Positions 46,191 through 55,489 of a stretch of 64,000 nucleotides of DNA are shown here, in pieces. Position 1 is the stretch's first letter. Each line of letters starts with the position of its first letter. The notes under the pieces were generated by a model. That model saw only the letters and a program-made list of their open reading frames with translations, searched no databases and had not been told where the DNA came from. Origin of the DNA: Paenibacillus sp. EZ-K15 (GTDB lineage Bacteria > Bacillota > Bacilli > Paenibacillales > Paenibacillaceae); contig NZ_PDHM01000013.1 of the NCBI RefSeq assembly GCF_002573715.1, forward strand, positions 1 to 64,000, in the 5' to 3' direction. The position numbers and the translations under genes are program-made.

Positions 46191-47021
46191 ATGCAAGGAG
46201 TTTTGTCTTTTCCGTTTGATAATGTTCGATATGCCCATGCAGGATCCATCGTATATCCGCCTGGCGGCCGCTATGGCCCCCGAATTCAACAGGACATTCA
46301 ACTCGTCTTATTGTACACGGGCGAGATGAATGTAACGATTGACGGCCGTCTGCTGCATGTGCAGCCTGGCCATGCTGTGCTGTTAAAGCCGGGTCACGAG
46401 GAAACGTTCATATTCTCCAAGACCGAAGAGACCTGGCACCGCTGGATCTCCGTGAAAGTCTCTCCGTTACCGGAAGCAGCGATCCATACGCTATACGAAC
46501 TTCCAGAATTCCTGCCTCTCTCGGGAGAGATGAACTTGCTGACCGATTTGATGCTGAACATGCTGCGCAATGTCCCTCGCGATGACGCAACGATTCGCAG
46601 TCTCGGACTTGCAGCGTTGCATCTTTTTCCAACCGAAACGAAGAGGATTCTCCTTCGGCGGGAGAAACACCCCGCACTATATGCGGTGCTGACATGGATT
46701 CATGAGCATTTTGCGGAAGAAATCACACTTCGGGATTTGGCTAACCGTGCAGGTCTTTCGTCCGAGCACTTGGTGCGGTTATTCAAACAGCATGAGCAAA
46801 CAACTCCAATGCACTATTTATGGAATTATCGAGTCAACCGTGCAGTGGAACTACTTACGAATACCGGATTGACCGTCTCAGAAATCGCTCATCGTTGCGG
46901 CTTTAAGACATCGAATCATTTCGCCAGATTGATCAAGCAATTAAAAGGACGGACCGCATCTGAATTCCGGCAATCATCATCGAATTTGGACACAAAAGAA
47001 GGAGTACCTCCCCGTGTTTGA
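46191..47021 (+). CDS. AraC family transcriptional regulator
   Basis: 276 residues: N-terminal cupin (IQLVLLYTGEMNVTIDGRLL; VQPGHAVLLKPGHEE) and C-terminal AraC domain (LRDLANRAGLSSEHLVRLFKQHE; VSEIAHRCGFKTSNHFARLIKQ). Start ATG 46191; GGAGGTGC lies about 14 bases upstream. Divergent from the PhyH gene. Confidence 0.88.
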   Translation: MQGVLSFPFDNVRYAHAGSIVYPPGGRYGPRIQQDIQLVLLYTGEMNVTIDGRLLHVQPGHAVLLKPGHEETFIFSKTEETWHRWISVKVSPLPEAAIHTLYELPEFLPLSGEMNLLTDLMLNMLRNVPRDDATIRSLGLAALHLFPTETKRILLRREKHPALYAVLTWIHEHFAEEITLRDLANRAGLSSEHLVRLFKQHEQTTPMHYLWNYRVNRAVELLTNTGLTVSEIAHRCGFKTSNHFARLIKQLKGRTASEFRQSSSNLDTKEGVPPRV

Positions 47022-47066
47022 ATCGCAGGTTACTTCACCGCCACTTCAAACAAGGTACTCCTTTGT
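46996..47066 (+). terminator. Long hairpin overlapping the AraC stop
   Basis: AAAGGAGTACC pairs with GGTACTCCTTT, and inside it GTGTTTGAA with TTCAAACA. A T-poor tail (TTTGTAT) makes it a fair terminator at best; it includes the last codons of the AraC gene. Confidence 0.5.
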
Positions 47067-47380
47067 ATATTGAGTTAGTTGGACATCTGGCCGGCACATG
47101 TATTTTGAACAAGAACGCATCGAGGACGCTGAATTATGCAGCGATGTTACTTTATTTCTATGTCTTGCTTTTAGCAGATTTTACGTACTTCAACTGCGCC
47201 ACGATAATGACGCTGATGATGACGAGCAGGAACCACGAGCTGATTTTGCCAAATTCGGATGGTGTGATTACTGGAATTGGATGTGAAGTATGTGTACTAC
47301 CAAGCTATCAGTCCAAGGGACTCGGCAAAGAAATGTCCATCGGAAGCGAGTATGGTTCACGATCTTATCTTCTCATTATA
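47022..47380. pseudogene. Patchwork of gene fragments
   Basis: No intact gene. On plus, 47254-47335 encodes a GNAT-like motif A (VCVLPSYQSKGLGKEM) with no rest of the domain. On minus, 47170-47270 encodes SSWFLLVIISVIIVAQLKY then a few basic residues and a stop, as at the C-terminus of a membrane protein. A 134-codon frame spans 47018-47422 but mixes these pieces, so I do not call it a gene. Confidence 0.4.
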
Positions 47381-47419
47381 AACAGCCATGGATCAAAAGT
47401 GATCCATGGCTGTTTTGTC
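47381..47419. terminator. Bidirectional intrinsic terminator
   Basis: AACAGCCATGGATCA-AAAG-TGATCCATGGCTGTT with T-run on plus and AT-rich tail on minus. Confidence 0.85.
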
Positions 47420-47422
47420 TAG

Positions 47423-48307
47423 TTACTTGGATTTTATTCTAAAACGAGCTGGGGGAGGGAGATTAAAGCGTTTAAAGACTTGATACATATAGTAGTGGCT
47501 AGAAAAACCGCAAGCATCGGCAATAGCTTCAGTGCTCAGAGTAGAATGATTCAGCAATTGTTTAGCTTGTGAGACCTTGTAAAGTAAAAGTTTTTCATTA
47601 AAGGTACAGCCAATATATTTTTTCATGATTCGATTGATCTGCTTAGGGCTAAGAAAAATCAGCTTGGACAAATCATCGATCGTAGGGGAAAGGTGATAGT
47701 TGTTTTCGATAAAATTCATAATACGGGACACACGGACATCGCTCTGCGGATAAGGCAAATGCGTTTGATCGAGTGTGTTGATTACTGAACGAAACAAGCT
47801 TATCACTAAAAGGAATAAAAGCGGTTGAATTTGCAAGGAAAATCCCGGGTGTTTAAGGGATGTTTCTTTGATAATGGAATCAAATAACCCAATGGCGCCA
47901 TAGTTGTCTTGGAAGGTGCGAGGGTAGGTAGTAGATAGGACATTTATGAAAAATTCCGTATCTTCAGATGAATTAAAGTAGGTGGAATCCGGTGTATCCG
48001 ATAAACTAATTTCACATTGCAAACAGTATTCAACCATTGGATCTATAGGATTTGACACTTGCTGGTGTGTTACGTAAGGTGCCGTGATATAAAAGTCTCC
48101 TTCTTTAAAAGAAAGTGTTGAGCCCTCGATCGACACAATGCCTTTCCCGGATTTAATCATATGAAATTCAAAGTATGTATGAAAGTGATCTTCTTTTTTC
48201 CAATCTGGTCCAGCATCTAATACGGCAGCATCTAGAACTTTTATCTGTAGTCCACTAAGGCTAATGGTGAAATTTTTAGAAGTTAGATAACTAATGATTT
48301 TAGCCAT
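47423..48307 (-). CDS. AraC family transcriptional regulator
   Basis: 294 residues with N-terminal cupin (FKEGDFYITAPYVTHQQV) and C-terminal AraC helices (IDDLSKLIFLSPKQINRIMKKY; AIADACGFSSHYYMYQVFK). It is clearly AT-richer in codon choice than neighbours, like the divergent alpha-mannosidase gene (167 bases between), so both probably arrived together and this regulator controls the mannosidase. Confidence 0.88.
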   Translation of the reverse strand: MAKIISYLTSKNFTISLSGLQIKVLDAAVLDAGPDWKKEDHFHTYFEFHMIKSGKGIVSIEGSTLSFKEGDFYITAPYVTHQQVSNPIDPMVEYCLQCEISLSDTPDSTYFNSSEDTEFFINVLSTTYPRTFQDNYGAIGLFDSIIKETSLKHPGFSLQIQPLLFLLVISLFRSVINTLDQTHLPYPQSDVRVSRIMNFIENNYHLSPTIDDLSKLIFLSPKQINRIMKKYIGCTFNEKLLLYKVSQAKQLLNHSTLSTEAIADACGFSSHYYMYQVFKRFNLPPPARFRIKSK

Positions 48308-48474
48308 AATAGACCCTCCCCATGTCGTTATTTCTCAATCTAATGTCCCAGAGACTTAAAGACTCCTATATCAAGATTATTGTACACTAAATTCTATGAT
48401 AACTCTAAAATTTGAAAGCTCATAAGATCAAGGCGGTGCGTCGAAATCCAGATAAAATATAGGAGGAACGAGCT

Positions 48475-51270
48475 ATGCTAGAGAAATTAACCAATAGATT
48501 AAAAAATAAACATCTAACCTATCAAGAAGACCGTGCAATGACACAAATGAAGTATGCAACCCTTTTGTCAGCAAGAAAAGAGGGGGCATTTGATGATCTT
48601 ATAGAAGAAGTGGAGAAGGATTTGGTAGAGGGGTATGACGCACAAGGGGCTATCACCAATGAGCTAGTACGAGAGATGGAGCAAAAACTCATGCCACTTC
48701 AAGAAGAAGCCAAGCAGTTTGAAATGTTATGTGTGGCTCATGCACATATTGATATGAATTGGCAGTGGGGCTTTGATGAAACAGTAAATGTTACTTTAGA
48801 TACATTTCGAACGATGTTGCAAATCATGAGAGAGTATGATGACTTTACCTTTTCACAATCTCAAGGTTCGTTGTATAAGATTGTAGAATCCTATGATCCG
48901 GAAATGTTGGAAGAGATTAAACAAAGAGTGGTCGAAGGCAAATGGGAGATTACAGCATCTACATGGGTTGAAGCAGATAAGAACATGCCGAGTGGAGAGA
49001 GTCAAACGAGACAATTGTTATATACCAAAAAATACTTATCTCAACTGTTTAATCAGCCATTAGATTCATACAATATTGATTTTGAACCAGATACATTTGG
49101 GCATAGTATCCATACACCGGAAATTCTCACCAAAGCTGGCGTAAAGTATTACTATCATTGTAGAGGGCGAAAAGAGGGACCAACACTTTATAGATGGAGA
49201 AGTCCTTCAGGAGCTGAAATCATCGTCAACTGGGAACCCCAATTTTATAATGCGTTTATTCAATCAGACATGTGTCTGTATGTACCAGAAATGGTGGAAC
49301 GAACAAATATTCCTTATGTATTAAAAGTTTATGGGGTAGGAGATCATGGGGGTGGACCAACAAGAAGAGATATTGAAAGGATCAAAGATGTTTCCAAGTG
49401 GCCAATCTATCCCAAAGTGAAATTTTCTACCTATAGAGAGTATTTTGAAATGGTTGAAAAGTATAAAGAGCAACTGCCTATTGAATATCAAGAACAGAAT
49501 TTCATATGTGATGGATGCTACAGCTCTCAAAGCCGAATTAAAAAGGGCAATAAAGCTTCTGAAAATGGGTTGTACGAAGCAGAGCTCTTTAGTACATGGG
49601 CGGCTTTAACACAAGGGGCCCATTATCCAAAGCAAAGATTTGAAAAAGCTTGGCGAGCCGTATTATTTAATCAGTTCCATGATATCTTAACAGGTTCAGG
49701 GGTAGATGCCACAAGAGATTATGCCCTAGGCCTTTATCAAGAGGTTGCAGCAACAGTAAACGCCAATAAGAAAATAGCCCTTCAAAAGCTGGCTCAGCAG
49801 ATTCATACATCTGATCTTGTAGTCAGTGAGGGAGATGATGAGCAATGCTTGGCTTACGGTGCCGGTGCAGGGTCTGCACAGTACGAGAATGGTACAGGAA
49901 AAACCCGAATTTATCATGTGTTTAATCCAACGATGCAGGCCCGCCAAGAAGTGATTGAATTGATGATTTGGGAATGGCAGTATGATCACGAGCGTATGTT
50001 GTTTACCAATGAAAAAGGTGAAGTCGTTACACATCAGGTATTGGAAAAAGACTTTAATCACTATTGGGGACATCATTATTTAAAAGTGGCATTAGAAGTG
50101 GATGTTCCTGCATGCGGCTATGCAACATACATTTTAACTGAACAAGCAATTGAACAGGTTAAAGTAAGTTATTGGCATGAAAAACGTATTCAAAATGAAC
50201 CATGCTATACGCTTCAAAATGAGAAGATTAAAGTTATGTTTAATAGCTTAGACGGATCGATTGACTCCATGATTGATAAAGCAACCGGGAAAGAAATGAT
50301 AGACGCTGCGAGAAAATCAGGGATATTTAGATTAGTAGATGAGGCCGATCATAAAGAGATTACAGATGAGGGGACAGGCATGTCTTCCTGGTTTGTTGGA
50401 CGCTACAAAAATATCCAATGGATTCATCAAAATCTCGAAATCACAAGTGCCACAGGTGGATTAAGAAGCCATATCGCTTATGAGTTAGGTTTTAGAAATT
50501 CAAAGCTTAAAGTGATGATTTTGTTAGATAAAGGCAGCAGTCATCTAGACTTTAAAGTAGAATGTGATTGGCAAGAGGTGGGACGTCTGGGGAAAGGAGT
50601 ACCTCAACTGCAATTTTATATACCGCTTCATGATTCATGTGCAATGTATCATTATGATGTTCCATTTGGTAGGGTTACGCGACAAGCGCTAGACATAGAT
50701 CTTCCAGGGAATAACTATATCTATGGAGAAGGTAAGGACGGATCAGCAGGTGTCATGCTCATGTCCAAAGTAGGCTATGGATTTAGAGGAGCAGATAATA
50801 GTCTTACCCTTACCTTACTAAGAGGCTCTTACGATCCAGATCCATATCCAGAGTATGGAATCAATCATCTAGAATTTGGATTAGGTGTTATGCAATCGAA
50901 CAATCCTAAAGTGCTAAATGACTATATCCAAAAATATAACCACCCTATGACAGTAGTAACAGGGTTAAGACAACAGGGAAAGCTTAATCCAAGACATACC
51001 TTTGTAGCATTTGAGTCTCAGACATCTGTAGTTTCTTGTATAAAAGGAGCAGAAGAAGGAGACAGAAGTTTCATCGTGCGTATTTACGAGATAGAAGGGA
51101 AAATAGACACAATCACATTGATCTGCCCCGAACAAATCAAGTATGCCTATTGGACAGATAGCAATGAACAAAAGACAGCATGTGAGGAAGAGCTAAGAGT
51201 AGAAGATACAATACTAAAGATGGTCATCCAGCCTTATCAGATAGGCACGGTAAAAATAGTGCTTGAGTAG
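48475..51270 (+). CDS. Alpha-mannosidase, glycoside hydrolase family 38
   Basis: 931-residue zinc-dependent retaining alpha-mannosidase, cytoplasmic. The zinc site begins with HAHIDMNW (H91, D93), and the nucleophile D206 lies in FEPDTFGHS, which also binds zinc. A helical GH38 middle domain (about 360-440) and C-terminal beta domains follow. Length is close to bacterial GH38 enzymes. AGA/AGG and other AT-rich codons set it apart from the flanking genes, a sign of transfer. AGGAGGAACG lies 6 bases before ATG. It would trim mannose from imported N-glycan or mannan fragments. Confidence 0.93.
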   Translation: MLEKLTNRLKNKHLTYQEDRAMTQMKYATLLSARKEGAFDDLIEEVEKDLVEGYDAQGAITNELVREMEQKLMPLQEEAKQFEMLCVAHAHIDMNWQWGFDETVNVTLDTFRTMLQIMREYDDFTFSQSQGSLYKIVESYDPEMLEEIKQRVVEGKWEITASTWVEADKNMPSGESQTRQLLYTKKYLSQLFNQPLDSYNIDFEPDTFGHSIHTPEILTKAGVKYYYHCRGRKEGPTLYRWRSPSGAEIIVNWEPQFYNAFIQSDMCLYVPEMVERTNIPYVLKVYGVGDHGGGPTRRDIERIKDVSKWPIYPKVKFSTYREYFEMVEKYKEQLPIEYQEQNFICDGCYSSQSRIKKGNKASENGLYEAELFSTWAALTQGAHYPKQRFEKAWRAVLFNQFHDILTGSGVDATRDYALGLYQEVAATVNANKKIALQKLAQQIHTSDLVVSEGDDEQCLAYGAGAGSAQYENGTGKTRIYHVFNPTMQARQEVIELMIWEWQYDHERMLFTNEKGEVVTHQVLEKDFNHYWGHHYLKVALEVDVPACGYATYILTEQAIEQVKVSYWHEKRIQNEPCYTLQNEKIKVMFNSLDGSIDSMIDKATGKEMIDAARKSGIFRLVDEADHKEITDEGTGMSSWFVGRYKNIQWIHQNLEITSATGGLRSHIAYELGFRNSKLKVMILLDKGSSHLDFKVECDWQEVGRLGKGVPQLQFYIPLHDSCAMYHYDVPFGRVTRQALDIDLPGNNYIYGEGKDGSAGVMLMSKVGYGFRGADNSLTLTLLRGSYDPDPYPEYGINHLEFGLGVMQSNNPKVLNDYIQKYNHPMTVVTGLRQQGKLNPRHTFVAFESQTSVVSCIKGAEEGDRSFIVRIYEIEGKIDTITLICPEQIKYAYWTDSNEQKTACEEELRVEDTILKMVIQPYQIGTVKIVLE

Positions 51271-51843
51271 AATAATACGATTCTAAACAAAGAAGAATCA
51301 GCAATTTGAGATTATACAATAAGGCTATACCTGAGATCATATCCGCCTTTAAAACGCTGGGAATGGGAGATCCGCTGGATTTTTATGATGCGATCATCAC
51401 AGTAGGGCAAGCCTTAGTAAAGGGACAAGCTGGACCATGGGCGAGTTGGCACCAAAGCCTCATCCATGGCTATATCCTAATAAATAAAGCCATTGAAGTT
51501 ATGCAAACAAATAGAACTATATACGAATGTGGTTTGAGGAGAATATGAAGTATCGTTTTCAGCTGGAATTCAGATCGTTTTTTTAAATGCATCCCATATA
51601 GGACCTCGGTTTCTCACCGCAGGTCCTTCTCTATGTCATAGGAGTTGGATCATCGGTTAGTTGACCATCAATTCAATTATGACTAGTTGACAACTGTTAT
51701 CTTCCAGAACGTCAAAAAGACCGCCAACCACCTGGCCAAGTTTCAGCCGGATAGGGCGATCTTCTATTTTAGCGTTCACTGGTCTCAGGAGCATTTCAAG
51801 CTTTGATTTGATGATTGCCCGTGTTTTCGAAGCCTGTTTTTCG
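51271..51843. other. Region with two possible gene remnants
   Basis: Plus 51306-51548 is open for 80 codons from a TTG without a ribosome binding site; the translation (for example DPLDFYDAIITVGQALVKG) looks protein-like but matches nothing I know. Minus 51657-51840 is open and reads KLGQVVGGLFDVLEDNS near its end, again like a C-terminal fragment. A weak hairpin GGACCT...AGGTCC lies at 51599-51632. I treat both frames as probable remnants. Confidence 0.35.
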
Positions 51844-53607
51844 CTAGCGGCTGCTCTTCTTGTCCAATATAGGCGTATCAGATAAATACACGCTCGTTTG
51901 GCTGGTACCATGAAGCTCAAACATGATGATTTCATTCTCGCCGGCATGCAGGAAAGGAGCAGGGATATATAACGTTTCTTGAGGCCCTACCTCCCAGTAC
52001 CTTCCGATGTTGTTTCCGTTCACGTAGGCGACGCCTTTCTTCCATCCGTCAAATTGTAAAAAAGTATCTGCAGGCTGATCAATATGGAATACGGCTTTGT
52101 AAAATGCAGGCGTTTCACTTGCTTTTTCCAACCCTTTAAAATTCAATGGGGATAAATCCTTTAATGGAAGCGGATAGATCGTCCAGTGGAATAAAAACTG
52201 TCCATTTAACCGTACGCCCTCTGTAATCCCTTTATAATCTTTTAACAACGGGCCATAATTGACTCTTCCCATATTTTCGACCAGAATTCCCAGTCTGGCA
52301 CCCTGCTTCGGAATATCGATGGACAGGTCTTGCGGATTCCATCTTTCAACGGTTCCAATATATTGGTCATCCAAGAAAATCAATGCACGGTCATGTACAT
52401 CTTGCAGAACGAGTTTGCAGTCCATTCTTGGCCCGCTGACCGTTGTCTCGTAATAAATAAATCCGTAATCCTGCCCCACAGCCTCCATCGGTTCCGGACA
52501 AGTCCGTTCTAGCGGGGAGACAAGCGCTTTTAACGAATCCAAGAGAGCGGCGCATTCCGTGAATCGGATTTCCCCAAACACTTTTACGGGAAGGGGGGCC
52601 GGCAAGGCTAACGGCTGCAGCGGTAAATGCTTTTCAAGGACCTTTCTTACGGCAAAATACTTGTCCGTCGGTACGCCATGCTCTGATAACAAAACGTCGT
52701 AATCATAACTCGTTATGGTAGGATCATATTTATCGCCATGATTGGCCCCGTTGTAAAAACCGAAATTCGTGCCGCCATGGAACATATAAAAATTGACGGA
52801 TGCATTGCGCTGCAGCATTTGATCCAGCGTATCGGCAACATCCTCAGCGTCTCTGGTGTGATGTTCTTCTCCCCAATGATCGAACCACCCGTTCCAGAAC
52901 TCCATACACATGAGGGGCTGATTCGGCTGGTATTCTTCTAGTTTGTCGAAATACTTCTCTACACCCGAACCAAAGTTAACCGTTGCAAATACGCCTTCCG
53001 TCATTCCCCCTTGAAGCATGTAATCTGTGGGTCCGTCGGAAGTAAACAGTAAACAATCGACACCTCTGCTTGTGAGGCCATCTCTTAAGTACTGCAAATA
53101 TTTTTGATCGTTCCCATAGCTTCCATATTCATTTTCAATTTGCATGGCGATGATCGGACCACGGTTGGTACATAAGTGAGGAACGAGTTTAGGGATCAGT
53201 TTATCATAATAGGCATCCACTTTTTGAAGGAAATCAGGGTCATAGCAGCGCAATCTAATATTCCTGTCTTTCAACAACCAGGAAGGAAGGCCGCCAAACT
53301 CCCATTCCGCGCAAATATACGGGCTTGGGCGAATGATGACGAATAAGCCGACCTTTTGGGCAAGAGCGATGAATTGTTCAATATCGGCGATTCCTTCAAA
53401 ACAAAACTCACCTTCAGCAGGCTCGTGGAGATTCCAAGGCATGTACGTTTCGACGGTATTAAATCCGCATTCTTTCAATTTGCGGAGCCGGTCCTCCCAA
53501 TATTCAGGTACCACCCTAAAATAATGTATGGCTCCGGATATCAATTGAATGGGCTCCCCATTCAGAATGAATTGATTGCCACGAATCGAAAAGTCAAAGC
53601 TGCTCAT
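51844..53607 (-). CDS. Beta-galactosidase, glycoside hydrolase family 35
   Basis: 587 residues, no signal peptide. N-terminal TIM barrel with acid/base E160 in QIENEYGSYG and nucleophile E236 in CMEFWNGWFDHWG; HGGTNFGFYNGAN follows; then two C-terminal beta-sandwich domains (GWKKGVAYVNGNNIGRYW). It hydrolyses terminal beta-galactosides. The start ATG 53607 is preferred (GAGGAGACG upstream) over a TTG two codons earlier. It is second gene of a minus operon after the Gfo/Idh gene (21 bases between). Confidence 0.93.
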   Translation of the reverse strand: MSSFDFSIRGNQFILNGEPIQLISGAIHYFRVVPEYWEDRLRKLKECGFNTVETYMPWNLHEPAEGEFCFEGIADIEQFIALAQKVGLFVIIRPSPYICAEWEFGGLPSWLLKDRNIRLRCYDPDFLQKVDAYYDKLIPKLVPHLCTNRGPIIAMQIENEYGSYGNDQKYLQYLRDGLTSRGVDCLLFTSDGPTDYMLQGGMTEGVFATVNFGSGVEKYFDKLEEYQPNQPLMCMEFWNGWFDHWGEEHHTRDAEDVADTLDQMLQRNASVNFYMFHGGTNFGFYNGANHGDKYDPTITSYDYDVLLSEHGVPTDKYFAVRKVLEKHLPLQPLALPAPLPVKVFGEIRFTECAALLDSLKALVSPLERTCPEPMEAVGQDYGFIYYETTVSGPRMDCKLVLQDVHDRALIFLDDQYIGTVERWNPQDLSIDIPKQGARLGILVENMGRVNYGPLLKDYKGITEGVRLNGQFLFHWTIYPLPLKDLSPLNFKGLEKASETPAFYKAVFHIDQPADTFLQFDGWKKGVAYVNGNNIGRYWEVGPQETLYIPAPFLHAGENEIIMFELHGTSQTSVYLSDTPILDKKSSR

Positions 53608-53628
53608 GTTCAACGTCTCCTCTTTTAT

Positions 53629-54903
53629 TTATTTCACGCTTGAAAAAGCGATCTCTCGGTAAAATTCGTCCAGTTCGATCGACTTGCCTTTTTGCAGGCG
53701 AGACTCTTCCGCAGCAAAGGCCATTAAGTGGCTGCGTAAAGATACGCTTGCGGAAGACAGACTTGAACCGCCCTCGTCGTAACGTCTGACTTCATCCAGA
53801 AAGTTTCTGACAATCTTCGTATCCCCTCCGCCATGTCCGCCAACAGGCTCAGGAAGACGAACAATGGTTTCATGCTTCGTAAGGAAGTTATACAGGGAGA
53901 TGTTGTTGTCTTCCATATTTCCGCGAATCTCTCCCTTCGTCCCCATAATCTGAACGATTCTTGTCTGTTCCCTTGTAAAACCGCACATGCTGAATGTGGC
54001 CGTAACCCCGCCTTCAAACTCCATATTTACGACTTGATGATCGACCACGTTATTATCCGATCTGTAGACGCATTTCCCGTAATCGGTAGTTTGTAGCGCG
54101 GAAATAATCCCCTCATGGGTATAGTCTTCGGTAAACTTCTTCGCCCAGCCTTTGCCTGCGCCAAGATAGTATTTTCCGGCATGGAACGGGCAGTCGTTCT
54201 CCGCTGGACATCCATCAAGACAGCTCTCAGGCGCGCCTTGTGGAGCGTTGCTCTCTTTAAAATGCATTAACGAACCGTAAGAGCTTACTCGCATACAGGG
54301 TTTACCAATAATCCAGGATAGAATATCCATATCATGGCAGGATTTTTGCAGGATCATCGGGCTCGATTCTTCTTTGTTTTTCCAATTTCCGCGGACAAAA
54401 CTGTGCGACATGTGCATGACTTCAACATTTTCATTCAATTGAACCGAAACGACTTCTCCGATTTGTCCATCTTGAATCATCTTTTTAACGTTGGACCAAA
54501 ATTCGGTGTACCGCAATACGTGGCAAATGGTCAGCAGCCTATTCTGTTCCCGAGCCGTCTTTTCCATTTCAATGCATTCCAGTGGGTCCGGCGACATCGG
54601 CTTTTCAAGCAGAACATGGTAACCTGCCTTTAATGCGGCAATCGTCGGCTCCAAATGCATTCGATCCAATGTACAAATGATGGCGATATCGGCTCTTTGT
54701 GTACCATCCAGCAGCTCTTCCCAAGACTCGAAACCGCTGTCCTCCAAAATATGATGCTGCATCATGACCTTTTGTCGTCTTTCCGTATTTGGATCCGCAA
54801 CAGCAACAATTTCAAGTTCGTGCGGATTTTCAATCGCGAAAGGGGCATAGGCACGCGCTCCTCGGTCTCCCGCACCTATTAAAACAGCAGACATTTTTTT
54901 CAT
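53629..54903 (-). CDS. Gfo/Idh/MocA family oxidoreductase
   Basis: 424 residues: Rossmann fold at the N-terminus (VLIGAGDRGARAYAPFA), LEKPMSP for the catalytic Lys region, and a long C-terminal domain with an unusual cysteine-containing insert (SCLDGCPAENDCPFHAGKY), typical of the larger Gfo members. Likely NAD-dependent sugar dehydrogenase or a glycosidase-like redox enzyme acting with the GH35 partner. Start ATG 54903 has GGACGGAAG upstream. Its promoter and a cre site lie at 54951-55073. Confidence 0.88.
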   Translation of the reverse strand: MKKMSAVLIGAGDRGARAYAPFAIENPHELEIVAVADPNTERRQKVMMQHHILEDSGFESWEELLDGTQRADIAIICTLDRMHLEPTIAALKAGYHVLLEKPMSPDPLECIEMEKTAREQNRLLTICHVLRYTEFWSNVKKMIQDGQIGEVVSVQLNENVEVMHMSHSFVRGNWKNKEESSPMILQKSCHDMDILSWIIGKPCMRVSSYGSLMHFKESNAPQGAPESCLDGCPAENDCPFHAGKYYLGAGKGWAKKFTEDYTHEGIISALQTTDYGKCVYRSDNNVVDHQVVNMEFEGGVTATFSMCGFTREQTRIVQIMGTKGEIRGNMEDNNISLYNFLTKHETIVRLPEPVGGHGGGDTKIVRNFLDEVRRYDEGGSSLSSASVSLRSHLMAFAAEESRLQKGKSIELDEFYREIAFSSVK

Positions 54904-54950
54904 ATAAGCTTCCGTCCTTTCCAAATGATTCTTGATTGAATCCTTTGCAA

Positions 54951-54964
54951 TGAAAACGCTATCA
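54951..54964. promoter_or_regulatory. cre site (CcpA), Gfo-GH35 operon leader
   Basis: TGAAAACGCTATCA fits all fixed positions of TGNAANCGNWNNCA. It sits about 70 bases downstream of the predicted start of the minus operon, where CcpA could act as a roadblock. Confidence 0.65.
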
Positions 54965-55043
54965 TTTTACTGAAAATCAGTTTTGGTTTCAGAAGAGAGA
55001 TAGCATTACGATTTTTTTGGATCCAAATTCATTGCGTTTTTTT

Positions 55044-55073
55044 AATATAGTATAGTTGTATTTGGATTGTCAA
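55044..55073 (-). promoter_or_regulatory. Promoter of the Gfo-GH35 operon
   Basis: On minus, TTGACA (55068-55073), 18-base spacer, TATATT (55044-55049). Confidence 0.6.
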
Positions 55074-55108
55074 ACGTTGTGTTTTGGATTCATTTGGAGG
55101 TATCTAAA

Positions 55109-55315
55109 ATGCATGATTATTGGACTAAAGAGGACGCCGGTTCATTAATCCGGTATCCTAATTCGATCGTTGCATCCACCATTCCTCTTAACCAATTTGG
55201 CTCCAAACATGTTTCGATGCTTGATCATACCATAGAATCGGTCCTAAGACATATCGAGTTCGTTGATAGAATGCAGAAATCGTTGCTGAGCGACGTAGTT
55301 TTGCATACTGAATAA
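55109..55315 (+). CDS. Small hypothetical protein upstream of GH2
   Basis: 68 residues from ATG 55109 (GGAGG about 9 bases upstream), soluble, ending QKSLLSDVVLH plus a few residues. The diverged duplicate at 44964 keeps this C-terminal frame open with conservative changes (QKSLMKEVVLH), which suggests the stretch is or was protein-coding. It stops 34 bases before the GH2 gene. Family not recognised; it could also be the tail of a lost larger gene. Confidence 0.5.
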   Translation: MHDYWTKEDAGSLIRYPNSIVASTIPLNQFGSKHVSMLDHTIESVLRHIEFVDRMQKSLLSDVVLHTE

Positions 55316-55489
55316 CCATAAAATAAGGTTAGTCAGGAGGTTAGTATCGATGGAATGTACAAATCTCGGTAGAAACACATTGAATTTTAACAAGGACTGG
55401 AAGTTCGTTCTTGGGGATACATCGGGAGCCGAGCTGAGGAACATGACGGATGATGAATGGGAATGCGTTTATTTGCCGCACACGCCCAA
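55269..55489 (+). repeat. Intact partner of the duplicated GH2 5' segment
   Basis: Roughly 220 bases align with 44964-45190 at about 80% identity by eye, spanning the end of the small ORF, the leader and the first 47 codons of GH2. The other copy is truncated after this block. Confidence 0.75.

Noticed and set aside
47018..47422. 134-codon plus-strand frame after the AraC gene
   Set aside because: It spans a hairpin and two unrelated fragments and has no ribosome binding site; treated as a patchwork of remnants.
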